Virus record (IMG/VR): IMGVR_UViG_3300017758_000197
Span: 1 to 20,469 of that record
DNA: 20,469 nucleotides
Strand: one strand, 5' to 3'
From: a virus
The first letter of the stretch is position 1. Each line of letters opens with the position of its first letter. Below, in pieces: positions 1-5,045 of this stretch. The position numbers and the translations under genes are program-made. The notes beneath the pieces are model-generated. The model saw nothing but the letters and a program-made list of their open reading frames with translations. It made no database searches and was not told the DNA's origin.

Positions 1-74
1 AACTCAGTGCACATAGTTAGATAGGTTTCAATTATATGCTTGTGTTCCTCACTTGAGTAGATCGGTTCTATCAT
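1..74 (-). CDS. Hypothetical protein, 3' end cut by window edge
   Basis: An ATG at 74 opens a frame with no stop to the window edge, giving 24 codons that begin MIEPIYSSEEHKHIIETYL. It follows the NinG-like gene after 21 nt, on the same strand, so it looks like the next member of the replication operon. A TATCTTTG box at 79-86 ends only 4 nt before the ATG. No family is recognisable from so few residues, and the possible functions are open. Confidence 0.45.
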   Translation of the reverse strand, partial: MIEPIYSSEEHKHIIETYLTMCTE

Positions 75-95
75 ACGCCAAAGATAAAAAAAATG

Positions 96-506
96 TTACT
101 CAATTACTTTTTCTGTTTTTAACTTTTCAACAAGTGATTTGTAATAACTTATCTTTTCTTCATATTCTATCCTAGAAATCTTCAAAGTTGTTCTAGCTAA
201 GTATTGTAATTCTTCAGCTTTGCCTTCTCCATACTTGCCGTCTAAAGCTAGACTGAATTTGTACTGTTCTCCCCAAGCATAGACATTACACTTAACACAT
301 TGTACCTGACAATTCTCCTCATCAAATCTTGTAGATAAATGTTTCCTACTTTGAAAGTGTCCGTTCTGCATACCTTCTTTATAGTGTCTAACTATTCCAC
401 AGGTGAAGCATTGGCACATTCCGTATTCGTTTGCTTCTCTAAGTCTTATGTAAAGGCTGAACCACTTGTCAAGTTCTTTTTTTAATTTACTGACTGTCTT
501 CTTCAT
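96..506 (-). CDS. ninG: NinG/Rap-like recombination endonuclease
   Basis: This 136-residue protein resembles lambda NinG (Rap), a nuclease that acts on branched recombination intermediates. What is seen: a basic N-terminal helix with the SLYIRLREA signature (residues 17-25), a Cys cluster C31, C33, C36, the conserved NGH at 48-50, FDEENCQVQCVKCN at 61-74 with C66, C70 and C73, and a charged helical C-terminus. The Cys/His pattern suits a zinc-bound HNH-like fold. The ATG at 506 shares one base with the stop of the methyltransferase gene (TAATG), so the two are translationally coupled. Its length is shorter than lambda NinG but holds the whole conserved core. Its place beside SSB, nuclease and initiator genes fits a recombination or replication role. 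Confidence 0.85.
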   Translation of the reverse strand: MKKTVSKLKKELDKWFSLYIRLREANEYGMCQCFTCGIVRHYKEGMQNGHFQSRKHLSTRFDEENCQVQCVKCNVYAWGEQYKFSLALDGKYGEGKAEELQYLARTTLKISRIEYEEKISYYKSLVEKLKTEKVIE

Positions 507-1144
507 TAAAACATTTGTATTTGTTGTTGGTGTCTTTTAAGTCTTTTCATAGCTGCGTCAAAATATTCTTTGTCAAGTTCACAAGCTGTTAAATCATACT
601 TTAAATTATGACAAGCTATTGCTATTGAGCCACTACCTAAGTGAGTATCTAATATTTTATCTCCTTCTTTTGCGTAATTCATTAAAAGCCATTCATAAAG
701 TTTTATTGGTTTTTGTGTTGGATGTATTCTCTCCTTACCTCCTTTAGTTCCACTTTTAGAATTTATTTTATAACTTCTTAACGCTTTATTAAAAGATGTA
801 AATATTATTTCCCCATCTGAAAAATCATTATTTCCTGTGTTTTTATCCCAATAAGCCCACCCACTACTACTATATAAATTTTCTGTAAAATAATTCGCAC
901 CAAAAACAATTTGATTTTTAGTAACTCTAAAAAGTTCTTCCCAATATTTTTTATTTGGTTTTATATCCCAATTTTTACATATATATTTTTCCTCTCTATT
1001 TTTATTTCTATTTTTCGGTGTACTATTTTTAAATATATTATTCATAGTACCAATTCCATAAGGTGGGTCTACTATTGCTAAATCAAAATGATTATCTTTA
1101 TACCTAGCCATTAACTCCATATTGCATTCGTTAGTAATCTTCAT
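506..1144 (-). CDS. Beta-class DNA N4/N6 methyltransferase
   Basis: A 212-residue SAM-dependent DNA methyltransferase. The catalytic motif IV, DPPYG, is at 26-30, a HPTQKP motif is at 141-146, and the SAM-binding motif I region LDTHLGSGS is at 165-173. Catalytic motif before SAM motif is the order of the beta class (N6_N4_Mtase family), which methylates the exocyclic amine of adenine or cytosine. DPPY fits both N6-adenine and N4-cytosine enzymes, so the base is not settled. The protein is short and has little room for a target-recognition domain between motifs IV and I, roughly 30-140. The start overlaps the PD-(D/E)XK nuclease gene by 4 nt (ATGA). Likely role: protecting phage DNA from host restriction, or marking it for replication control. 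Confidence 0.9.
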   Translation of the reverse strand: MKITNECNMELMARYKDNHFDLAIVDPPYGIGTMNNIFKNSTPKNRNKNREEKYICKNWDIKPNKKYWEELFRVTKNQIVFGANYFTENLYSSSGWAYWDKNTGNNDFSDGEIIFTSFNKALRSYKINSKSGTKGGKERIHPTQKPIKLYEWLLMNYAKEGDKILDTHLGSGSIAIACHNLKYDLTACELDKEYFDAAMKRLKRHQQQIQMF

Positions 1145-1554
1145 AATCTTATTAAGTTTTTAATTAATACTTTAATCAGCATTTCTTGATCAAATATGCT
1201 TCCTTCTCTGACTGCACGACCACCATAATAGAAGATACCTTTTAAGTTATTTATTCTTTCATAGACAATAGCATTATTAAAAGCCCAAATAATAGCTACA
1301 GGCTTTCCGCTATTGACTTGAAGCTGTTGAGCTCTTACAATTTTACGCATTGCTACAATAACATCTTGTCCGTCCTCTATGTTTTTATGAACTCCTTTTA
1401 CTTCAGCAAAGCCTGTTATCTTTCCTTTGTTATATAGAACTGCGTCTATGTGAGCATATTCTTGATGAGAACCATAAGTCAAATCAAAGTGATTGCAAAA
1501 CTGAGTTAGAGCTTTGTTCTGTCTTTCTCTATGTGCTTTTCGTTCAAATTTCAT
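1141..1554 (-). CDS. PD-(D/E)XK-type nuclease, resolvase-like
   Basis: A small nuclease-like protein. The ATG at 1554 gives 137 residues; an in-frame TTG two codons earlier (1560) is less likely. With numbering from the TTG, the core shows D39 in HIDAVLYN and E53-x-K55 in GFAEVKG, the classic PD-(D/E)XK metal-binding arrangement, followed by a basic helix RKIVRAQQLQ and the strand PVAIIWAF. Size and layout suit VRR-NUC or Holliday-junction-resolvase-like phage nucleases. The stop overlaps the methyltransferase start by 4 nt. In a replication operon next to NinG the simplest role is cutting branched DNA. Acting as the cutting partner of the methyltransferase is an alternative that the sequence alone does not show. 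Confidence 0.7.
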   Translation of the reverse strand: MKFERKAHRERQNKALTQFCNHFDLTYGSHQEYAHIDAVLYNKGKITGFAEVKGVHKNIEDGQDVIVAMRKIVRAQQLQVNSGKPVAIIWAFNNAIVYERINNLKGIFYYGGRAVREGSIFDQEMLIKVLIKNLIRL

Positions 1555-1633
1555 CCTCAAACTTAGAACAATAATAAGCTTCTAAAATACAAAGTAGAAT
1601 TATTATTCCCCATACGATTGTTAATATCTTCAT
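1544..1633 (-). CDS. Possible 29-residue membrane microprotein
   Basis: A frame beginning at the ATG at 1633 encodes 29 residues: MKILTIVWG, then a very hydrophobic stretch through IIILLCIL, then a charged tail ending KFEDEI. It has one probable transmembrane helix (residues 3-18). The ATG overlaps the stop of the upstream gene (ATGA, 1630-1633), and the frame runs across the otherwise empty gap into the first 11 nt of the nuclease gene. The coupling and hydrophobic profile favour a real microprotein, but an ORF this short can arise by chance. No function can be assigned. Confidence 0.4.
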   Translation of the reverse strand: MKILTIVWGIIILLCILEAYYCSKFEDEI

Positions 1634-1980
1634 TTTAATAGTTTTGGTTCAGGTCTGTAATTTGGAACAGCTTTAGGGTTTTCCCCTCTATCAACTCTTG
1701 CCCTAGCTTCCCATACTAAGTCTTTATGTTTTCTAAGCCACTTCATATAAATAGGAACGGTTAAATGTATAAAGTCATTTGTAATAGGACTTCGTACACC
1801 TAAATTAAAAGCTTTTTGTGCATCTTCAAAGTAAAAGTTCTTATACATTCTAGATAAGTCAGCAGCTAAACTTGTTGCCATTATTTCAATAGTTTCTTCT
1901 TCTACATTATTTTGTCCTAACTCTATGTAAGTCTTACTTACTAAATCAACTGAAGATAATATTAAATCTTCTTTTGACAT
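1630..1980 (-). CDS. Hypothetical helical protein of replication operon
   Basis: A 116-residue protein if it starts at the ATG at 1980 (MSKEDLILSS), 4 nt after the stop of the initiator-like gene. A longer reading from TTG at 2004 would overlap that gene and is less likely. The protein looks mainly alpha-helical, with an amphipathic middle (MATSLAADLSRMYKNF), a conserved-looking FNLGVRSP segment, and a C-terminal YMKWLRKHKD stretch followed by a basic, Pro-rich tail. I do not recognise the family with confidence. Lying directly after an initiator-like gene, it could be a helicase-loader-type or primosome accessory protein, but this rests on position only. Confidence 0.75.
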   Translation of the reverse strand: MSKEDLILSSVDLVSKTYIELGQNNVEEETIEIMATSLAADLSRMYKNFYFEDAQKAFNLGVRSPITNDFIHLTVPIYMKWLRKHKDLVWEARARVDRGENPKAVPNYRPEPKLLK

Positions 1981-1984
1981 TGTT

Positions 1985-2620
1985 TTAATTAATCTCATTT
2001 TCAAATTGTTTTTTTAGTTTTTCTTTTACATTTAAATTCTTTTGTAGGTGCTGATGAATTTTAGACATTGTTTTCGGTTTCTTTGCTTCTCTTTTCTCCC
2101 AAGTTACGATTGCTTGTTTCCAATTTTTCATTTTATTACTTCCAACCATCCAACCTTTTGACTCATAAAAAGCAATGAACGCTTCAGCATCTATATTATT
2201 TTTCCTTTCTAAACAATAATTATTTACTTCATCTAAAGTAGGTTTTTTAAAAAATGCCTTTTTATTACTATCTGTAAGATTAGTATTAGTTATATTTATA
2301 TTAGTATTATCTGTACTTATATTTATACTACCCTTGTCTTTTAGATTGATGTACCTATGCATTATTTCTTTAGTACCTTGTCTATATATAACAGTTCTAT
2401 CTATATAGCCATTATCATCTAACATTTTAAGCCAATTTTGAACTGCTCCCCTACTAACTTCATACAGTCTGCAAAAGTATTCAGTTGAAGCTGTACATTT
2501 ACCATTCATATTGCAAAGGGCTGTAATTTCTGCATAAAGTAATTTAGCGTTTGGTGTTAGCTTTTTGCTGTATCTTACTTCAGCAGGAATTATAGCATAG
2601 TAGCTTGGCTTTTCTTTCAT
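1985..2620 (-). CDS. Winged-helix replication initiator-like protein
   Basis: A 211-residue protein. Residues 20-75 form a helix-turn-helix or winged-helix domain of the HTH_36 / phage replisome-organiser type (LTPNAKLLYAEI, SRGAVQNWLKMLDDNGYI). A low-complexity linker follows at 99-120, rich in Asn, Thr, Ile and Ser, and then a C-terminal domain at 126-175 (PTLDEVNNYC, GWMVGSNKMKNWKQ) like the C-terminal module of DnaD-like or lambda-O-like phage replication proteins. The ATG overlaps the upstream stop by 4 nt (ATGA). The likely role is binding origin DNA and recruiting helicase or its loader. The DNA for the linker carries direct repeats (see the repeat at 2279-2327), which resembles the placement of the lambda origin inside gene O. 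The family link is firm for the HTH and weaker for the C-terminus. Confidence 0.8.
   Translation of the reverse strand: MKEKPSYYAIIPAEVRYSKKLTPNAKLLYAEITALCNMNGKCTASTEYFCRLYEVSRGAVQNWLKMLDDNGYIDRTVIYRQGTKEIMHRYINLKDKGSINISTDNTNINITNTNLTDSNKKAFFKKPTLDEVNNYCLERKNNIDAEAFIAFYESKGWMVGSNKMKNWKQAIVTWEKREAKKPKTMSKIHQHLQKNLNVKEKLKKQFENEIN
2279..2327. repeat. Iteron-like AT-rich direct repeats inside initiator gene
   Basis: On the plus strand ATTAGTATTA occurs at 2279-2288 and 2300-2309, and TTATATTTATA at 2290-2300 and 2317-2327 (27 nt apart, exactly nine codons). They fall in the linker-coding segment of the winged-helix initiator gene and produce the similar peptides INISTDNTN and INITNTNLT. They may be an internal replication origin, or only a low-complexity protein linker. 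Confidence 0.55.
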
Positions 2621-3126
2621 ATGACTTCTATTTCGTGTTGATAATTTTGAAGGGCTAACTTACATAATTCTAACTGTTTGTAAAAATCTCTGTAAGAAAC
2701 TTTAACATTATGTTTTAATTTACCTGATACAATACTTATAGTAGTTTGATGTTTTAAGCTGTCGTGTATGCCGTTTTTCCTCAAGTGTTCCTGTAAGTTA
2801 AACAAGTCAATAAAAGTTAATTTAGCGTCTTTAATTTCAGCGTAAGCATTATACACTTTGTTGAATGTATTACGATATAAAGGAAAAGAAGCATAGTTAG
2901 ATGAATGACATCTTTCATAATGATTAACGCTTGTTCTATTCCTATCCAATACTTTCGCAATTACTTCTCTGTGAGTTTTATCTTCTAGTCTTGCAACCAT
3001 AGCTGCAACCATTCTAGGCACTTGATATTCTGTCTTTCTAGTTTTTAAAGATAAAGAGCCCTTAGGCAACCCTACTAAATTTGTAGTAAGGTCGCAAAGG
3101 TTTTTAAAGTTTTCTTCTGTATTCAT
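2617..3126 (-). CDS. DnaA domain IV-like DNA-binding protein
   Basis: From the ATG at 3126, which is 1 nt after the SSB stop, the protein has 169 residues. A TTG at 3162 would add 12 residues but overlap SSB. Residues about 25-75 read like the C-terminal DNA-binding domain (domain IV) of DnaA: SLKTRKTEYQVPRMVAAMVAR, then a helix, then DRNRTSVNHYER, where RxxxSVNHY takes the place of the DnaA signature RDHSTVLHA. There is no AAA+ ATPase domain. The C-terminal half is helical and unfamiliar. The likely role is sequence-specific binding at DnaA-box-like sites, as a replication initiator accessory or a regulator that competes with host DnaA. Its stop overlaps the next gene by 4 nt. Confidence 0.65.
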   Translation of the reverse strand: MNTEENFKNLCDLTTNLVGLPKGSLSLKTRKTEYQVPRMVAAMVARLEDKTHREVIAKVLDRNRTSVNHYERCHSSNYASFPLYRNTFNKVYNAYAEIKDAKLTFIDLFNLQEHLRKNGIHDSLKHQTTISIVSGKLKHNVKVSYRDFYKQLELCKLALQNYQHEIEVI

Positions 3127-3127
3127 C

Positions 3128-3469
3128 TTAGAAAGGTAAATCGTCAGGAGTAGTTCCTTCAAAATGTATATCTAAACTTTTACTTTCTTTAGATTTATTA
3201 CTCTGATTAGAAAAATGATAGCCATCTATATTGTGATAATATCTTCCATTGTATTCTCTTGAATAAACATTGCAAAGAACTGTTACTTCCATACCTATTT
3301 CTAGCTTGTTCATTCTTTCAACTTTATCACCAAAGGCACTTACACACACTTCATTGTTAAAGTCCCCACCTGTATCAATTACTATTGATTGCTTTTTCCA
3401 TTCTTTACCTGCTTTAGATATTCCTGTTTCTAATTCAAGTTTCTTTACTAGTTTTCCTGTTACGTCCAT
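3128..3469 (-). CDS. ssb: Single-stranded DNA-binding protein, DUF3127-like
   Basis: A 113-residue OB-fold protein. Residues 1-90 match the DUF3127 type of SSB-like protein common in Bacteroidota and their phages: GKLVKKLELETG, GKEWKKQSIVI at 22-32, then CVSAFGDKVERM, and SREYNGRYYHNIDGY near 71-85. The linker is Ser/Lys/Asn-rich and the last five residues are DDLPF, the acidic-hydrophobic tip through which bacterial SSBs recruit replication and repair partners. It lies 4 nt after the 57-residue coiled-coil gene and is followed by the DnaA-like gene after 1 nt. It should coat ssDNA during phage replication and recombination. Confidence 0.85.
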   Translation of the reverse strand: MDVTGKLVKKLELETGISKAGKEWKKQSIVIDTGGDFNNEVCVSAFGDKVERMNKLEIGMEVTVLCNVYSREYNGRYYHNIDGYHFSNQSNKSKESKSLDIHFEGTTPDDLPF

Positions 3470-3473
3470 TTTT

Positions 3474-3647
3474 TTATTTATTTATTAATTTATTAATTTG
3501 GTTTATTTTTTGCTTAGCTTCAATGATTTGTAATTTTAAATCAACATTATTTTGTCTTACTCTTTCATTTTCTTTTTTCAACCTTTCTATTTTTTGATTT
3601 TTTTTCAAAGGTGTATTTACACTGTTTTTAGGTATATAGCTATTCAT
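3474..3647 (-). CDS. Small coiled-coil protein, 57 residues
   Basis: ATG at 3647 to TAA at 3474. The protein begins MNSYIPKNSVNTPLKKNQ and continues as a single long Lys/Glu/Gln/Asn-rich helix with hydrophobic residues at heptad spacing (I20, L23, V30, V35, L37, L39, I41), ending KINQINKLINK. The stop is 4 nt upstream of the SSB start, separated by AAAA, and an A-rich leader precedes the ATG. It is basic and probably forms a coiled coil. Position in the operon suggests a small partner of SSB or of the replication proteins, but nothing in the sequence fixes a function. The low GC content could make a random ORF of this length, so some doubt remains. Confidence 0.65.
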   Translation of the reverse strand: MNSYIPKNSVNTPLKKNQKIERLKKENERVRQNNVDLKLQIIEAKQKINQINKLINK

Positions 3648-3665
3648 GATTTATTATTTAGTTAG

Positions 3666-3740
3666 TAAAAAAAGAGGTGGAATTTATCTTTCCAAAGTAT
3701 AACTGCCGAGTTAATAATTATTAAGATATTAACCACCTCT
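3666..3740 (-). terminator. Structured RNA element ending in U-tract
   Basis: Read on the minus strand just after the ERF-like gene, AGAGGTGG (3733-3740) pairs with CCACCTCT (3673-3680), directly followed by seven T (3666-3672). The roughly 50-nt interior holds a second hairpin, GTTAATA/TATTAAC (3710-3716 with 3727-3733). The closing stem plus U-tract looks like an intrinsic terminator with a large branched loop. Partial termination would tune expression of the downstream SSB and initiator genes. A riboregulator is an alternative. Confidence 0.5.
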
Positions 3741-3745
3741 CTATA

Positions 3746-4132
3746 TTATTTCTTTTTAAAGTCTTCTGACTCATCTTCACCAAATACGCCAAGTTCATAG
3801 AACCCTGTAAGCTTTAGTACAGCTCTTGACAAAGCTCTTTTTTCAGCCATTTCCATCACATACCAAGTGTTAGTATTACCATCTTTATAGCCTTCACCTT
3901 TAAGTGCTGATCCAAAAGTTTCTATTGTTGTTGTGTTTTTAGTAGCATTTGCGTGAACTACTGCAAAATTAGGTTTACATTCTATTACTTTATAACTAAT
4001 ATAAATATCTTCTATTGCTTGTATTTTTTCAATACCGCTTCTTGTTAAGATAATATAGTGCTGATGCTTAAAGACATCATCTTTAGTTAATCCGTACTTA
4101 ATGTACTTTTCTTTTAGTGCTTCTGTTTTCAT
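3746..4132 (-). CDS. Putative ssDNA recombination protein, ERF-like
   Basis: A 128-residue protein. The most telling segment is near the C-terminus: ETFGSAL, then NTWYVMEMAEKRALSRAVLKLTGFYELG (split here as NTWYVMEMAEKR at 88-99 and ALSRAVLKLTGFYELG at 100-115), then an acidic tail EDESEDFKKK. The pattern of a helix reading M-A-E-x-R-A-x-x-R-A after a beta region is typical of ERF/Rad52-like phage annealing proteins and relatives. The protein is shorter than most ERF proteins, about 180-300 residues, so it may be a minimal core or a distinct family. Its operon with SSB, NinG and the nuclease supports a recombination role. The assignment comes from pattern recognition only. Confidence 0.5.
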   Translation of the reverse strand: MKTEALKEKYIKYGLTKDDVFKHQHYIILTRSGIEKIQAIEDIYISYKVIECKPNFAVVHANATKNTTTIETFGSALKGEGYKDGNTNTWYVMEMAEKRALSRAVLKLTGFYELGVFGEDESEDFKKK

Positions 4133-4191
4133 ATATTCTACCTATGTTAATTGGCTAGGATTTTTGCCTGTTAATAATTTCGTTAAAAATA

Positions 4192-4551
4192 CTAAACTAA
4201 ATTGATTATAGTCGGTAAGCTGTCGTTATTCTTATAATGTTTTTTATAGATTGGTTTAAGCTCTACATCCCAACAGTCCTTCTGTTGCCAACCTTTAGTA
4301 TTGAGCATTTCACAAGCTTTTCTGTAACATTGTAAAGTTGTACCTACAACGACTACTGAACGACTGTTATAAGCTAAGTCATTACCACCTGAGCTTGTTA
4401 CCTTAGTAGGAATAAAATCAGGTTTTAAAAGCCATTCCTCAGCTATTACTTTTTTATCATCTATTAGCTTACCTGTTATAAAAGATATTTTAGGTTCGCT
4501 ATAATCTACATAAGTAGAGAATTCTAAGTATTCTGCGTCTTTTCTAGTCAT
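4192..4551 (-). CDS. Hypothetical protein
   Basis: A 119-residue protein beginning MTRKDAEYLEF, with the ATG 1 nt after the stop of the upstream membrane-protein gene. It looks like a mixed alpha/beta protein: strands ISFITGKLI and SRSVVVVGTTL, then a helix LQCYRKACEMLNTKGW, and a charged C-terminal section with KPIYKKHYKN. There is no signal peptide, membrane helix or nucleotide-binding motif that I can see. I do not recognise the family. As the second gene of the replication operon it may be an early phage-host takeover or DNA-metabolism protein, but that is position-based guesswork. Confidence 0.7.
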   Translation of the reverse strand: MTRKDAEYLEFSTYVDYSEPKISFITGKLIDDKKVIAEEWLLKPDFIPTKVTSSGGNDLAYNSRSVVVVGTTLQCYRKACEMLNTKGWQQKDCWDVELKPIYKKHYKNNDSLPTIINLV

Positions 4552-4552
4552 C

Positions 4553-4774
4553 TTAATAGTTTTGAATGTAAAGTAAAGTAGCTAAGATTGAAGCTCCTAA
4601 TATACATAAGTGAGCAACTACATCTAACATCTTATTTGTTCTTATTCTCTTTTGCTCTGTTAAATTTACTTCATTATAATTTTGCACTTTGTTTTTAATA
4701 AAAAAGTTTGTCTTTTCTTTTTCATTTAAGAAGTAAGTAGCTCCTGTGTTATTGTTTACGATTTTGTAGTTCAT
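4553..4774 (-). CDS. Small single-pass membrane protein
   Basis: A 73-residue protein. Residues 1-48 are polar and charged (MNYKIVNNNTGATYFLNEKE, then a basic RIRTNK segment), followed by a C-terminal hydrophobic stretch LCILGASILATLLYIQ (residues 56-71) that would be one tail-anchored membrane helix with the bulk of the protein in the cytoplasm. It is the first gene after the control region, about 35 nt downstream of a TAnnTTTG box, so it should be expressed early. The first position of an early operon often holds a host-interaction or superinfection-exclusion gene. No family is recognised. Confidence 0.65.
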   Translation of the reverse strand: MNYKIVNNNTGATYFLNEKEKTNFFIKNKVQNYNEVNLTEQKRIRTNKMLDVVAHLCILGASILATLLYIQNY

Positions 4775-4809
4775 TTCTTAATTATTTAATTATTACTATT
4801 TTAACACAG

Positions 4810-4841
4810 CAAAGATATAAAAAAAAATAGATACTAACATA
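4810..4841 (-). promoter_or_regulatory. Bacteroidota-type promoter of replication operon
   Basis: TATCTTTG at 4817-4810 matches the TAnnTTTG -7 element of the Bacteroidota primary sigma factor. A near match to the -33 TTTG element, TATG at 4841-4838, sits 20 nt upstream. The start site would fall near 4805, leaving about 30 nt of leader before the ATG at 4774. A second exact box, TAACTTTG, is at 4857-4850 but lacks an obvious -33 element. This box is expected by chance every 1-2 kb at this base composition, so location adds much of the support. Confidence 0.6.
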
Positions 4842-4925
4842 ATTATTATCAAAGTTATTAACAATTTAAGTGTTAAGAGTGTTTTTACTAGATAAGCAAC
4901 TTTAAGTGCTGTCTAGTATATTACC

Positions 4926-4956
4926 ATTAAAAAAGTGTAAAAGTGCCTAAAAAGGC
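4926..4956 (-). terminator. Weak terminator-like hairpin after late genes
   Basis: On the minus strand GCCT-TTTT-AGGC (4956-4945) makes a 4-bp GC-rich hairpin followed by ACTTTTACACTTTTTT. It lies about 90 nt after the metallophosphoesterase stop and upstream of the early promoter, where a terminator for the late operon is expected. The short stem makes it weak. Confidence 0.3.
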
Positions 4957-5045
4957 TAAAGGGGTGTGCTATATACTAAAGTATAATACTATTACAATTA
5001 ATAGAAAATAGAATAAAGTAAGCTTAGTTGAGTCTTTTAATTTCA

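Larger units (their letters stand above)
4775..5045. other. Intergenic control region, candidate operator or origin
   Basis: The longest gene-free stretch in the window lies between the late and replication genes. The word AAGTG(T/C) occurs at 4868, 4904, 4933 and 4941, and TTTAAGTG occurs at 4865-4872 and 4901-4908. A 31-nt imperfect inverted repeat has arms ACTAGA (4887-4892) and TCTAGT (4912-4917) with inner arms AGCA/TGCT. A perfect short one, TATACT-AA-AGTATA, is at 4972-4985. Two TAnnTTTG boxes lie on the minus strand at 4810-4817 and 4850-4857. The composition suits a promoter with regulator sites, an origin, or both. I found no coding frame here. Confidence 0.55.

Noticed and set aside
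3127-3162. TTG start at 3162 for the DnaA-like gene
   Set aside because: It would overlap SSB by 35 nt; the ATG at 3126 sits 1 nt after the SSB stop.
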